64,000 nt of DNA from Nematopogon swammerdamellus. Lineage: Eukaryota; Arthropoda; Insecta; Lepidoptera; Adelidae. Of this stretch, positions 9,978-21,087 are shown in pieces. Each line of letters begins with the position of its first letter. The stretch's first letter is position 1. The notes under the pieces were generated by a model. The model was not told the origin of the DNA. It worked only from the letters and a program-made list of their open reading frames with translations, and did no database searches. Where the stretch lies: positions 18,561,891-18,625,890 of the forward strand of contig OX336349.1 in NCBI GenBank assembly GCA_946902875.1, in the 5' to 3' direction. Both the position numbers and the translations under genes were made by a program.

Positions 9978-10354
9978 ACCTTTACACGTGCGTTCTTTCA
10001 CGCGTGATTTTGGCGTGCGCGCAGGAACAAAGGAAAGAACGCGGTCAAGCGCGCACGCCAGGCGCGCGCTTCTAACTTTCATTAATTTTTGAATCACGCG
10101 CGAAAATTCTCATCAGTTCTCTGTCGCGCGCTCCTGAAGCGTGCGTCTAAAGGGGTTTCACGCGTTCAATCCTGCGGGAAAGTGGCGCGTGTTGGAGCGT
10201 CCGACGAACGTACGCGCCGCGCCTGGCGTGTGCGCGCCTGCCACGCGCGCGCGCGCGCTTTCGCTCGCGCCGCTCGCACCTTTACATGCACAATCTTTCA
10301 CGCGCGCAATCGCGGGCACCACCCAATCGCGAAGGAAAGCGTGTACGTGTAAAG
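9978..10354. mobile_element. CpG-rich MITE-like element
   Basis: CTTTACACGTGCGTTCTTTC on the left and GAAAGCGTGTACGTGTAAAG on the right are imperfect terminal inverted repeats. The interior is packed with CGCG, ACGCGC and GCGCGC, in sharp contrast to AT-rich flanks. The two ORFs across it are composition artefacts. Confidence 0.6.
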
Positions 10355-10457
10355 CCGGCTTTTGTCAGAAATGTTTGATACATATTGTATCAAATCACGT
10401 CAATTAGTAATTTTCATACCACATTGTAGTACAATGTAAAAAAACAAAATAAATAAA

Positions 10458-10719
10458 TAATCGTCTTTCGGCATTATGTTTTTACCCCCCTAAACCTTAT
10501 CCGATTTTTACAATTATTTTGTTGTTGTAATAAGGACAGTCGGTCGAACCTACGTTTATGTCTTTTAATATCGAAAGTGATGGTATATTTAGGTATATTT
10601 CGTCTAAGCAAAAAAATGACAGGAACGTAGATTGGACTGTCCTTATGACAATAAATTCGTTTGTAAAAATCGGATAAGGTTTAGGAGGGCAGAAAACATA
10701 AATGCCGAAAGACGATTTT
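10458..10719. mobile_element. foldback MITE, copy 1
   Basis: Arms of about 60-85 bp: AATCGTCTTTCGGCATTATG...CCTTATCCGATTTTTACAA...AAGGACAGTC on the left, and the complement ending ATGCCGAAAGACGATTTT on the right. No coding capacity. A second copy lies at 25877-26182. Confidence 0.8.
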
Positions 10720-11199
10720 GGCCGGAGAAAATTTACTTCCGCCTCGTCTTAATGTATCAATTTGTCAAATCAATATTTTAATATGCGTTTCAGAATGCGT
10801 AATATTCAGCATTACAACCAAATTATCTAGTTACTGTGCTCTCCGGTAGAACAGGGAACGCTCTGCATTTGGCGCTCTGCATTATCGCTACATCTCGCGG
10901 GCTCTCGTCTTCCCGCGCACAACGCATGGCAGCCCGGTGCACGCCGCCACCATCTCACACTCCTGCTCTCCTGGTACCTGGTACTCAAGCCGGGTAATTT
11001 GTTTTGACGTTAAACTATTATTTATATACATTTTTTTTCTTCAACTCCATCGTCTGTCGGCCTGTAGCGGTTACTAACAGATTTACATATTATTGTTATT
11101 TCACTAATATTATCTGGAATTTGTATTTTTGTTTTTATTTTATTCTTTCCTACATAATGTACTAATGGTTGCATTCGTCAATTATAAGGGTTTCTTTGT
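10720..11199. other. unassigned DNA
   Basis: No ORF or family match seen. Confidence 0.5.
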
Positions 11200-11378
11200 C
11201 TTTTTTTTTATGGTAACTGACACGGTTAGCTACATCACCTACGACATCCGTGATGTCAGCCCATAACACCGGGTGAACTAGGTGCCATGTCAGTGCTTCC
11301 GTCATGTCACCTTTTCGACATGCACGGATAGAGATGCAGTGGGGCTATTATTTTTAAGTACCGGCCCCACACAGTACA
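11200..11378 (-). mobile_element. composite SINE, A head on S1 tail
   Basis: Read on the minus strand: GTGTGGGGCCGGTACTTAAA, then the A head to about CATGTCGAAAAGGTGAC, then directly the S1 tail from GGAAGCACTGACATGG to the final A-run. The central S1 body and tRNA/5S head are absent, so the junction differs from the other A-S1 fusions. Confidence 0.65.
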
Positions 11379-11766
11379 AGATGTCATGATAATATGTGTT
11401 TATGTAGTACCTATTAGTTATGTTCAGTTCTAATTACAAATCAGTACCAATCTGGCAGCCGTTTTGAATATAGTGTTTGATTCTATAATTCAATTTACTA
11501 TAAAATCAATGCACAGGTAGAGAAACGACGCGATGTAGGAACTAGAGCCAGTCTGAGCAGCCAATATGGTGGACATAGTATAGCACATTATTAATATGTG
11601 TTCGAATCGTTAGCGGGAAGTTTGGAAATGTCTGGGCCGGTCGAAATCGTCCAGACATTGTCGCGGTGTTGCTCTGCTGAGCAGATATGGGTTACGGAGA
11701 GTATACGCTGGACATGCCTGTACAAGTGGGTGTCCGAAATCGACGAGCATATATATGTAAAAAAGA
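11379..11766. other. unassigned DNA
   Basis: Contains a 60-codon ORF (11598-11780) without recognised motif. Confidence 0.45.
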
Positions 11767-11878
11767 CCCTTAAAAAGTAAACATTATTTCCGTTTAGTTA
11801 CTTAAAGGAATCGGGGGACCGCTAAGTAAATACCGGCCCAGCTGTCAGTTTTTATATTTTATTTACCCTCTTAGGGTA
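11767..11878. repeat. I repeat, copy 1
   Basis: CCTTAAAAAGTAAACATTAT, TTTCCGTTTAGTTACTTAA, GGGACCGCTAAGTAAATACC and TTTTTATATTTTATTTACC recur in the same order at 34281-34398. In that copy the two ends pair as a stem. Confidence 0.65.
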
Positions 11879-11949
11879 GGTACCACAGAACACCTATCTT
11901 CTCTGATCTGTGGTAGGTACGCATTTTCAATTAGTTCTCACCTACGTTA

Positions 11950-12411
11950 TAGGATGTTTCAGAATAGGCTTGAGAGACTTCCGGAATAGAAAGTACACAT
12001 TAACAAACATTTTAAATTATAATTAAAACTCGATGTACACAAAAATTGAAAATTGTTATTAAAACTCGATGTACAGTAAGTGTAGGGAGATTTGGCAACA
12101 GTGCTGTCTAGGTCTAAGGAGTGCAATGACCTAGCCCAGTCCCATTTTTCTCTTATTGTCATTGAACCATGTGTTTGTATTTTACCTACATGCAGTTCAA
12201 TTCTACTAGTTAATTAATCATGAAAGTTAGTCATTTTATTTTTATTTTATAAAGGCTGACATTAACCGTCCACCAAATCTCGATCAAACGATTTTCACCA
12301 AAAAGTACTGTAAAATGACCGAATCTGGGAAAATGTTTCACAGCTTTTCGTCTTCAAATGTGGACCCCTTTCGAACCCTGAAGTTACGAAACCCTACCCT
12401 GAAACACCCTG
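11950..12411. mobile_element. M, Tc1/mariner-type MITE, copy 1
   Basis: Inverted termini GGATGTTTCAGAATAGGCTT and AACCCTACCCTGAAACACCC pair imperfectly over about 35 bp. A TA dinucleotide flanks each end, the duplication expected for the Tc1/mariner superfamily. There is no transposase; a roughly 36-bp internal motif ending ACTCGATGTACA is repeated near 12019 and 12055. Confidence 0.75.
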
Positions 12412-12943
12412 TATAAGGTACTCCTATGCAAAATGTCATGCTTCTAGTCTAGACCCACCGATTTAGGTTGTCAGCCAGTCAGTCAGTTCAGTGTTAAGAA
12501 ATTTATTAAGTAGATTAAAAAAAACATTAGCCAAAATTGAATATCGAAATTATTGCAGGAATATACGTTCGTACGAAATGTTTTTCGATGGATTGAAAAT
12601 CTATCAAAATTAATACACAAAAAGCTTCAAAGAACCGACACCCATAGCCGCAGCGCTCCAACGCAACCGGGACAGACATCACAAAGTCCACGTCCAGCTT
12701 ATCTCTCACTTCTGCGTTTCCTGCTACAGTACAAACTATTAGCAATACTCGAATGCGTCAGTCTAGATGCAGACGCGGGGCTGCACAGACGTGTCCCTCT
12801 GAGATTGCCACTAAGAAGTGGGGGGACGGATTTGATGACGGATATATTATTATAGGGAGTCACAATTCTAAATAGCAGCATTACTGGTACTAATTAGTTG
12901 GCGACAATTCCGAGCTTAGTAGTGTATTGTATAATATGTATTT
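12412..12943. other. unassigned DNA
   Basis: ORFs of 60-100 codons on both strands overlap between 12527 and 12881 without recognised motifs. The plus-strand 12553-12855 frame is the longest and cannot be assigned. Confidence 0.4.
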
Positions 12944-13035
12944 TTGTATATATTCTTTATTGAACACCAATTAATACAAATTAGGCACAATAGGGGAGCT
13001 TAATGCCGTGAGGCATTCTATGGTAACTAATCTTT
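12944..13035. repeat. K repeat, copy 1
   Basis: TTCTTTATTGAACACC, AATACAAATTAGGCACAAT and GCTTAATGCCGTGAGGCATT recur at 52757-52960, where the unit is split by a LINE insertion. Reverse orientation would give a GCAATAAAG-like retroelement end. Confidence 0.6.
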
Positions 13036-13436
13036 GGGATGTGGGAGATGTATATGCAGGCGAACAAGAATAGTTTGTGGCAATGTATTAGACTATAAAG
13101 TAATATGATAAACTACAAAGGAATACTACATAAATAAATTTAAAACGCTTATATTTTGGACATTAATTAGAGGTACTGTTGTACAACACCATATAACTGA
13201 CTATTGTTATATAGTTTCTAAATAGATATTAAAATAATGATGGATGGGTGTCTAATCTAGCCAGAAAATAGACACTTGTTTCGAGTTCAGACGAAAGTTA
13301 ACTGTTTATGTTAAAAAAAACCCATTGGTTCAGCTCGCGTCCTCGTCCTCCTAATGAATCAAGTAAAATTTCTACGGCCTTGTCTTTTCTGCAGATCCGC
13401 TCGAGGTATTGTCGTTTTTAGGGGAAGGTTTGTAAG
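13036..13436. other. unassigned DNA
   Basis: AT-rich, nothing recognised. Confidence 0.5.
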
Positions 13437-13765
13437 TACCGTGTGGGGCCGGTACTTAAAAAGAATATCCCCACTGCATCTCTCCCCATGCATGTCGTAA
13501 AAGGCGACTAAGGGATAAGGACAAGATGCCGTGCTAAAGGGCGACAGGTTCGCCACCTCTCACCTTGGTACGGTACTTCCACCGAGTCATGCAGCAGGTG
13601 GGTCTTCGTGTCTTACTTGCTGCTTGATCGATTTAATCTTGTTCGAATACTTTGCGAAACGTGGTGGTCTGTGTTGTGCTGTAATTGACCAGAGTTCTTG
13701 CAGCACAACAACGATTACTCTGCTTACTCCGATTGTCGGGATTCAGCGTGTGTGATATGTATGTT
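13437..13765 (+). repeat. A repeat, near full length
   Basis: Begins ACCGTGTGGGGCCGGTAC, continues CCCACTGCATCTCTCC, GTCGTAAAAGGCGACTAAGG, CACCTTGG, GCAGCAGGTGGG, GCAGCACAACAACGATTACT, CTGCTTACTCCGATTGTCGG and ends in TATGTATGTTTGTTAG. About 330 bp, noncoding. The minus-strand copies at 40245 and 53110 are equivalent. Its first 70-90 bp act as the head of several composite SINEs; full-length A has no A-tail visible at either end. Confidence 0.75.
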
Positions 13766-14280
13766 TGTTAGTATACAAATTAAGAAATCTAATTTTCGTA
13801 ACCACAAATGGTTTAAAGTAAAATAACATAAAAGTGCTTCTTCTCCCGGCTCTGTTGTGAGTAAAATAAAGACATTGTAAAACACCTTAGGTACGATCTA
13901 CGCCGGACCACATCTTTGCTCCGAAACCCATCAAGAAAGACCCACACCTATTTCTCGAGCGTCTCAACATAATCCGATATACGTACAGGTTGCAGTTGCA
14001 GATACGATTCCACCGCAGCATCCGCGCTATCTCATTCTACGGAGCACAATGCGAGATCGTCGCGACAGACATCTGCGACTCTGCGGAATAACAATATATC
14101 CGATTTCTCCGCAGCCAATATTCACAGGTACGTTGCGTCGTCGGTTATAATCAGTGTTCCCTTCATAGATGCATAGCTGATGTATCAGATAGTATGAAGC
14201 TTTTGCCCGCAGGCAGCTGCATTGTTGGACTTTGGCAGATTTCTGGTGCTTAGTTAGATGTATATTATTGTCAATGTGAA
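13766..14280. other. unassigned DNA
   Basis: Nothing recognised. The segment 13880-14110 is more GC-rich and lacks long ORFs. Confidence 0.45.
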
Positions 14281-14578
14281 ATTTTTATAACGAATTCAAC
14301 TGGCTACGTTTCCTTCCTGTCTAGTTTCCTCGTCTTTTTAGAACGAATTCAACTGGCTACATTTCCTAACTGTCTTTGTTCCTTCGTCTTTTTAGAACGA
14401 ATTCAATTGGCTACGTCTTTTTAGAACGAATTCAACTGGCTACGTTTCCCACCTGACTTCGTTCCTTCGTCTTTTTAGAACGAATTCAACTGGATACGTC
14501 TCCTACCTGTCTTCGTTCCTTCGTCTTTTTAGAACGAATTCAACTGGCTACGTTTCCTACCTGTCTTAGCCCCTTCGT
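14281..14578 (+). repeat. 54-bp minisatellite, about 6 units
   Basis: Units share AACGAATTCAACTGGCTACG and CCTTCGTCTTTTTAG. Unit starts (CGAATT) fall at 14291, 14344, 14398, 14427, 14481 and 14535: spacing 53-54 with one truncated 29-bp unit. No homology to a LINE end recognised. Confidence 0.85.
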
Positions 14579-14808
14579 CTTTTTTTATGTAACCGGTTAA
14601 GGGTGGTTGAGTCAGAGTGGTCAAAACACATACTGCGACCAACCAATATCACCTCCGAGAATGTGCCACACCGGATATGGCCATTTGGATTTAATGGCCA
14701 TACTGGACACAGTCGGCGCTGCTATGCGGTCATCTCACATCCAGTACGGTGGTACAAACCCAAGCGGCTACAGTTTGCGAGCCTACCACCTAGTCACGGA
14801 CAAGTAGG
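14579..14808 (-). mobile_element. S2 SINE, 5'-truncated
   Basis: T-run and GGTGG at the left correspond to the S2 3' end; CACATCCAGTACGGTGGTAC and CCTACCACCTAGTCACGG are body. The head is missing. It sits immediately after the 54-bp array. Confidence 0.75.
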
Positions 14809-15094
14809 AACCCGGAAAAGGAAGGGAGTTCTTCTTCTTCTTGATGGGCAGTTTCCGCAATAGGTCCCTCTTCCTGGACCAATTTTGCGTGTAGAGAATG
14901 GATTTATCTTCTACTTAGTTTCGCTGACATCACGTATTTAGCAGGTAATGTAGCACAGAACAGCGATCGGCGGCTGTTTTCCCCCAGATGTAGTCGTTCA
15001 CCTGATCTGAGTTCACGTTCAGGTTCCATTAGAACTAAGTCAGTGTAAAAATGCTAATAAAATGTTGAGCATTTGTGAGGTTTCCTGTTTTGAA

Positions 15095-15530
15095 TTTTTT
15101 TTTATTTCATCGGAACTATCTGGCTGTGCCCGAGGTCGAAACCTCAGGCGCAGCCAATTTTACCCCCGAGGAGGTGTCAGTCCGGCTTGCAGGTGGACTA
15201 ATGTCGCTGGGGGAAGGCTATTTACCCGCGATTTGAAGATCCGTGGATTGTAGAAGTGGGGAAAGATATTCCCGAAAGCCCGTTCTACACCTTTGCAGTG
15301 CGGGACAAGAACGATTTAGAGAATCTTGCAGTTCGAAGAACTCTTCTGTCGACTACAAAGGGGTGTACCGCGAGAGTATGGCGGGTTTGGCGAAGGCGAC
15401 CAGGAGGAGGAGAGATGAGGGAAGCAATTTCGTCAAAGCAGCGGCCATAGTAGTACCAATAAAACAGGCTCAATGACCCAACGATACTTCTGTGCTTTAG
15501 AGGTTGAAGGTCCTTCGTAAGTACAGAATA
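15095..15530 (-). pseudogene. J1 LINE, 5'-truncated 3' end
   Basis: The minus strand reads SVLTKDLQPLKHR, VGSLSLFYWYYYGRC, RLRQTRHTLAVHPFVVD and RTARFSKSFLSRTAKV, matching residues about 861-940 of the intact J1 protein. The C-terminus and a 3' UTR ending in a T-run (A-tail) at 15095 follow. It is a normal 5'-truncated dead copy of the family intact at 49730-52678. Confidence 0.9.
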
Positions 15531-15984
15531 ACTAATAACTACATATACTATACTATGCGTGCGTAGTATCCAAGCAATGGCCGGCTTCACAAAATAGATT
15601 TCTTCCTGGAGAGGGTAGGATCGGCATAAATTAGAAATTGAAAGCTTCGTCCATTCACGATAATATATTTGTGTCGGGAAGTAGACTAGGTGTTACTCGG
15701 GCGATTCCGAAACCTTTGTGCCCTCCATTCTGCAACAAACGACGAATGGACAATTTATATAGGCCCTTCCGTTCGCGTTCGGAATTATTGAGAGTGGATC
15801 TCTTCTTGTTGGACTGAGTTCGAGTCGGTGTGTTTAAATCATTTAACTGGACTAGAATAATTGTATTTTTGTGAGTTTTGCTTTCTTAGATTCGGAAAAT
15901 GTATTTACAAAGGTTTATGAGGGCGGAATGTTAATTATTAGATAATTATTCATTTAGACACACACAGTAGTAAAGTAATTTTCC
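15531..15984. other. unassigned DNA
   Basis: No recognised element. Confidence 0.5.
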
Positions 15985-16195
15985 TTATATTATATTTTAC
16001 ATTTCCACACTCAAGTCTTTTGCTACTACCTACGTATGTCTCACAACATACGACTCTCAAACATCCAAAGGTTGACTGGGAGAAATCCCTGTAAGGGATA
16101 AGTCCGCCTTTGCCTCTCATGTAAATTATGTACTTATCGTTTGTTACTGTGAAATGTTTCGGAGCAATAAAGTATTTCTATCTATCTATCTATCA
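15985..16195 (+). mobile_element. E, LINE-type 3' end with (TCTA)n tail
   Basis: CTCAAGTCTTTTGCTACTAC, TTGACTGGGAGAAATCCCTG, GATAAGTCCGCCTTTGCC, then GGAGCAATAAAG and TATCTATCTATC. The same order recurs at 23040, 25110, 34570 and (minus) 60520. AATAAAG plus a short-unit tail suggests a retroelement 3' UTR; its ORF is not in the window. Confidence 0.7.
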
Positions 16196-16624
16196 ATAGG
16201 TCCAAACTTTTTATAACTTTTTTAAAACTGGTGTACTATAAAGTGTATTTTGATTTTAATGACGACCAAAACAGTAGCAATTTAAAGGAAAAGAAAGACA
16301 ACACAGTAATATTAAACAGCATAATTAAATTCACAGTAACAAAACAATAGGATTTAACTAATATAAATCTAACTAAACCTATTATATTAAACTGTTAGTT
16401 TACCTAAACTTTAAAAAAACAAAAACTAAACCTAAAAAAATAAATCAATAATAAAAACAGGCGAGCCGGAATTGCAGCGTTGCCGGAAGCCACCAACGAC
16501 GTCGGTGCCCATTAAACAAGATATCATCCATATCTAAATTAAAATTAATAAAGGTCTCCTCTATTGGGGCTGTTTTCGTTGTCCTAAGGACCGAAGCTGC
16601 GTTCCTGACCTAGCTGAATGAAAT
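16196..16624. other. AT-rich unassigned DNA
   Basis: Mostly A/T-rich, no ORF or family match. Confidence 0.5.
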
Positions 16625-16856
16625 GTAATCCGGTATGGGTGGCGCGTCGGAGGGGCCAAAGCGCATGCTCCAACCAGACAATATCACCTCCGAGAAGGTA
16701 GGTGCCATACCGGAGAGTTCCCTGGATTGCTGGCTATACTGGACTAGAGGAGATCACATCCGAGGCTGCTATGCGGCCATCTTACATCCAGTACGGTGGT
16801 ACCAACCCTGTCGGCTACAATTTGAGCTACCACCTAGTAAGGGGCAAGGGAATTTA
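16625..16856 (-). mobile_element. S2 SINE, 5'-truncated
   Basis: GGGGCCAAAGCGCATGCTCC, GGTAGGTGCCATACCGGAG, GCCATCTTACATCCAGTACG and CACCTAGTAAGGGGCAAGGG mark the body and tail; the tRNA-like head is missing. Confidence 0.8.
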
Positions 16857-17049
16857 TAGGTATGTATATTTACTTGATATCTTCACAAAATGTTACATAC
16901 AGGAATTTTTCTTTCAATTCAAGTACCTATAGATTAGTATTTGCGATTCTCCTGAAAATTATCTCAAGCTTTATAAATATCTACTATTAAGATTCAACTG
17001 ATAACAATAAGCATCTCTTCTCTAAATTCCTCGCTAAATTCGCACGGTA

Positions 17050-17125
17050 ATACAAAATATAACGTCGATTACTCTGCTTATCCCGATTATTGGGCATTAT
17101 ACAGCTAGATGGTATGTAAATGTAT
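17050..17125 (+). repeat. A repeat, 3' fragment
   Basis: CGTCGATTACTCTGCTTATC, CCGATTATTGGGC and TATGTAAATGTATGT match the last 70 bp of A. Confidence 0.6.
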
Positions 17126-17446
17126 GTCTGTAGCTATCAACTGATAGAAGATTAACAGAAGGTGGTATTATCCACTCTCAAAATGCCGTGTCAGTGAACA
17201 GGGGTCTGTGCGTGATATATTCGTGTTCTCACAGAAGGTCTTAAGGTCACCGGCGGCGGTGTGGACCCACGTCGCCTTCTCATTTACAAATCACAAACAT
17301 TGACCGCTCCTAAACCACCCATCCAGTACCACCGGTACCACCCTCCCCCTTAACTTAACTAGTGTGTAGGAAGTAAATATACATTAGGATTTAATAGGTA
17401 GGTACCTACACGAAAGGTAAATTCAGTTGAATCTAATAGGTAGTCG
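17126..17446. other. unassigned DNA and local short repeats
   Basis: The last 50 bp (TAGGTACCTACACGAAAGG then TTCAGTTGAATC) recur twice after the SINE, at about 17928 and 17970. The SINE therefore landed in a small tandem repeat of 42-50 bp. Confidence 0.55.
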
Positions 17447-17928
17447 TACCGTGTGGGGTCGGTACCTAAAAAGAATAGCCCCACTGCATCTCTCCCCGTC
17501 GCATGTCGTAAAAGTCGACTAAGGGATAAGAAAATTCGTCAGCCTCGGTAGCTCAGTGGCGCGGTTGGTTAGTCAACTGTTATTAAGCAACACTGAGCGC
17601 GGTCAGTGATTCGATGGGTGACCGCTCGACCGTTGGAGGCTGACCGTGGTTCGGATTCCACGTTAAACTGTAGGTCCCTTCCCTTCTTACCTTACTAGGT
17701 GGCAGGGTTTATCCCGGCCGGGTTGGTACCACCGCACTCAACGAAACGTCGGTCGAAACGGCTATGTAAATAGTTCGTGTTTTCCGTCCAGTTTAGTGTA
17801 GCCGACATGAAATGAAGGGAAGCACTGACATGGCACCTAGTTCACCCTGTGTTATGGGCTGACATCACGGATGTTGTAGGTGATGTAGCCAACCGTGTCA
17901 GGTTCCATAAAAAAAAAACAAAAAAAAA
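17447..17928 (+). mobile_element. fused A+S1 SINE, copy 1
   Basis: The first 91 bp are the A head (GTGTGGGGTCGGTACC to GACTAAGGGATAAGAAAATT). It joins directly to a complete S1: tRNA-like A box GGTAGCTCAGTGGCG, 5S-like GATTCGATGGGTGACCGC, B-box-like GTTCGGATTCC, body and A-tail. The junction and several diagnostic variants (TTGGTTAGTCAACTG, CTGTGTTATGGGC) are the same at 62555-63038, so the fusion was mobilised as a unit. Confidence 0.85.
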
Positions 17929-18002
17929 AGGTAGGTACCTGAACAAAAAGTAAATACTGTTGAACGTAGTGGGTAGGTACCTACACAAAAGGTTAAATAC
18001 AG

Positions 18003-18260
18003 TTGTCTGTTTTGCAGGCACTATTATGGACGCTGCTCGGAGGAACTTGCTTCCCTTATTCCTTGCCATCCAACCTATCTTCGCAGCACTCGCCGCAGAG
18101 AAACGGAGCACCCTTTTGTTGTTGACATTGGGCTTATGAGAACCCGTCGGTTCTCAAAATCGTTTCTTGGTCGCACCGCTAGGGTGTGTAATTGTCTCCC
18201 GGCGAGTGTGTTTCCCGAATCCTTTAACCTGGGCGTCTTCAAACGCCATATCAACTGAAC
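18003..18260 (+). pseudogene. J3 LINE, RT C-terminal fragment
   Basis: Conceptual translation gives HYYGRCSEELASLIP, STRRRETEHPFVVDIGL, TRRFSKSFLGRTARVCN, LPASVFP and FNLGVFKRHIN. It is homologous to J1 residues about 886-960 but a separate family. Its nucleotides around 18113-18200 are the apparent source of the 108-bp array at 26930-27965. Confidence 0.75.
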
Positions 18261-18415
18261 TGTATATCAAGTACTGACCGCGCCCAGTGTGCTTAATGAA
18301 CAGTCGACCAGCTGACAGATCATTTAGTCATAGACAGACATTCATTCATAGTGACCATATGCGGTGTCATGACTGAATCATCGCTACTGAAGCATTCTTG
18401 TTTCAATCCCTTTAA

Positions 18416-18823
18416 TTTTTTTTTTATATAATCCGATATGGGTGGCTGAATCGGAGGGGCCAAAGCGCATGCTCCGACCAGCCAATATCACGTCCGAGAA
18501 GGTAGGTGCCATACCGGATACTTCCCTAGATTGCTGGCTATACTGGACTAGATGAGAACACAGCCGAGGCTGCTATGCGGCCATCTTACATCCGGTACAG
18601 TGGTACCAACCCAGTCGGCTACAATTTGAGCCTACCACCTAGTAAGGGGCAAGGGAAGGGACCTACAGTTTTACATCGGTTCCGAACGGTGAAGTAGCAG
18701 GTGCAGGTATGCACGTAAATTTTTTCGTCAGAAAAAACTCATTGGTACACGCCGACCGGATTCGAACCTCGGACTTCTCGCTTGAGAAGCCGATGCCCAA
18801 ACCACTCGGCCACCCGCGCCGCT
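18416..18823 (-). mobile_element. S2 SINE, full length
   Basis: On the minus strand: GGGTGGCCGAGTGG (A box of Ser/Leu-type tRNAs), then GGTTCGAATCCGGTCGGCG (B box), a GTACCAATGAGTTTTTTC linker, TTACGTGCATACC, and GTAAAACTGTAGGTCCCTTC. The body contains CCTTACTAGGTGGTAGG and GGGTTGGTACCAC, shared with S1. It then has its own tail (TAAGATGGCCGCATAGCAGC to CACCCATATCGGATTATATA) and A-run. Confidence 0.85.
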
Positions 18824-19368
18824 ATAATGTCACTACTATCTACTTTCAGCCTACAATACAACACTCTCTCGCTACACGTAAGTAAATATCGCATGGATTT
18901 CATATAACGGCCAACTCCTCCAATCCCTCTGACATAAGGACGGCCGCCATCTTAGCCCGAACCGGAAGTCCGATTTGACCGGATATTCAAACTCGGCCGG
19001 AAACGGCGACGGGCGGCGACATACATTTCGAATTTCGAATCCGTATTGTAACTAACTCAGCATTAGTTCGGATTTATACTCCTGGATAGTTTGATGTACT
19101 GCGTTGTAAGTGTGATGATGACTGTTAGGTAGATGAAATTGATAATAATAATATTTTATTTAATGATTTTATTGTTAGGTTCGATTTCAAATGTTAATTT
19201 TAGTATTTAAGTTTTATGTATAAAATATACAGAAGAGACCAATAAAATAATTGAATTTAATTTAATAGCGCCTAACTACATACCTAAAGTTTCTCCTACA
19301 TTTATGCAAATAGTATTCCACAATAATTTTCATATCATCAAATGTAGAACTGGTTTAGTTTCCTCTTT
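18824..19368. other. unassigned DNA
   Basis: No gene; AT-rich from 19100. Confidence 0.5.
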
Positions 19369-19410
19369 TTAGAGTCCCTGCCAGCGACGCGTCGCTGGCA
19401 GGGACTCTAA
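19369..19410. repeat. 42-bp perfect palindrome
   Basis: TTAGAGTCCCTGCCAGCGAC, a GC centre, and the exact complement, with no loop. GC-rich core in AT-rich flanks. Confidence 0.9.
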
Positions 19411-19954
19411 CAAAATCTGTGAAAATGTAAATCTGTCTGTCACAGCGTGCAGTTCCTAAACGGTTTTAGCCATCTCTATGGCTTGAGAGATCTTCATCTG
19501 GTAATTGGAATGCGAATGTGTAACACAATGGATATGTGAGACAATTTGAGCGGTAAGCAAAGTCAGGCGTCCTCGACTATTAATGGGTTCCGCAAAATCA
19601 AGTTATAAAAAAAACAGCCAAGTGCAAGGCGAATTCGCGCACCGTGGTTACATTATCGTCATGTCATAACAAAATATATCTCAATAAATAAAAAAAAAAT
19701 GTTTTATATTAAAGTTTATTTAGTGCTTACGGCGTGAAAACTATTTTAGAGTTTGTATCATAAAATTAATGGTTGTAGATAAAATCGCTTTCTTCTTCTC
19801 TTAGCTTACTAGGTGATAATATAAACTCCATCCAGATTAATATATGTACCACCAACACGCTGATGAAGATCTGTCAAATGGTTGAAAAATATTTACATTT
19901 AATTCTGTGTTATAATAATATGTAGAGAGTTTGTATCAAATAATGTTCAGTTTA
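19411..19954. other. mostly unassigned; short G-type end
   Basis: AAGTGCAAGGCGAATTCGCG and CACCGTGG near 19620-19650 resemble the minus-strand end of the G family; the rest is unassigned. Confidence 0.45.
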
Positions 19955-20083
19955 ATTCAGTTCAGGGTAGCCGACATGGAATGAAGGGAAGCACTGACAT
20001 GACACCTAATTCACCCGGTGTTATGGACTAACATCACGGATGTTGTAGGTGATGTAGCCAACCGTGTCAATATCCATAAAAAA
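19955..20083 (+). mobile_element. S1 SINE, 3' tail
   Basis: From TTCAGGGTAGCCGACATGG to CAACCGTGTCAATATCCAT and an A-run; 5'-truncated. Confidence 0.8.
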
Positions 20084-20855
20084 GTGTAATAATAACCCCC
20101 CTCCCCCTTCCTAATTTACCCCACCACACCCTCATCACTTTTATACGACCTAATATTCTGTAAATTATTCTACGCTATAATTTTAGATTTTTTTAGTGGA
20201 CATACGTTTGTGGGCGTAATATTTGACTTGTGTTTTTTGTAATGTTGTTTCGGCTAGGCTATCTATTTCCTGAATAGAGTAAATAAATAAATAAAATAAA
20301 TGTTTTACCTTCATCACGTCTGACGAGTTAAACTGACTGGAGTACTAGTTCTGGACATCCGTTCGAGAGCCTCTGAACTTTCAATCGGCATCAATTCCTC
20401 CACTAATAACCGGCCAACTTCGAACGCACACATAAATCTATGCCTACCGTTAGTACGGTTCCTATTATGATTTTAACCCTTTCGACTGGCCGGTCGGCCC
20501 CTTCTCAAAAGCACACACCTCGAGGTAGCACAAGCTAAGATAAGACAAAAGGAAGTTCTAACCAAATTCTTGCCACCTAAATTTCAAATTGTACCCCTGA
20601 CGTGTCTGGCCCCAGGGGGGCTCGGACTTTCCCCCCAACAGACCCAATTTTCACCCTATCACCCCCACGCCCACTACAGTAAGCCAATATACGGTCGGCG
20701 ATGTGTATGAATATTAATTTTGAATCTTACGAGCTAGGTGGACAGAAATCTTGGATTGAAGGTGCCTTTGTGTAAAGATAGATTGGTGATGTTTTAGAAA
20801 AGATATAGGTGCGATACCTACGTGCTTATGAGCTTATGCACTATACGGCATCTAA
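20084..20855. other. unassigned DNA
   Basis: C-rich patches at 20095-20130 and 20600-20660; no ORF or repeat recognised. Confidence 0.5.
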
Positions 20856-21087
20856 ATCTCTAAATCGTTCTTGTGCCGCACTGCAAAGGTGTGGAACGGT
20901 CTTCCGGGGAATATCTTTCCCCACTCCTACAATCCACGGATCTTCAAATCGCGGGTAAATAGCCTTTCCCCAGCGACATTAGTCCACCTCCAAGCCGGAC
21001 TGGCACCTCCTCGGGGGTGATATTGGCTGCGCCTGAGGCTTCGACCTCGGACATAGCCAGCTCGTTCGGAAAGAATAAAAAAAAAAT
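20856..21087 (+). pseudogene. J1 LINE, 3' end
   Basis: Starts in the codons for SKSFLCRTAKVWNGLPGNIF, then reads FPHSYNPRIFKSRVNSLSPA, LQAGLAPPRG, stop. The 3' UTR (TTGGCTGCGCCTGAGG, GACCTCGGACA) and A-run are very close to 52678-52754. A recent 5'-truncated insertion. Confidence 0.9.

Noticed and set aside
10089..10407. Ala/Arg-rich ORFs
   Set aside because: Produced by the CpG-saturated interior of the MITE-like element.
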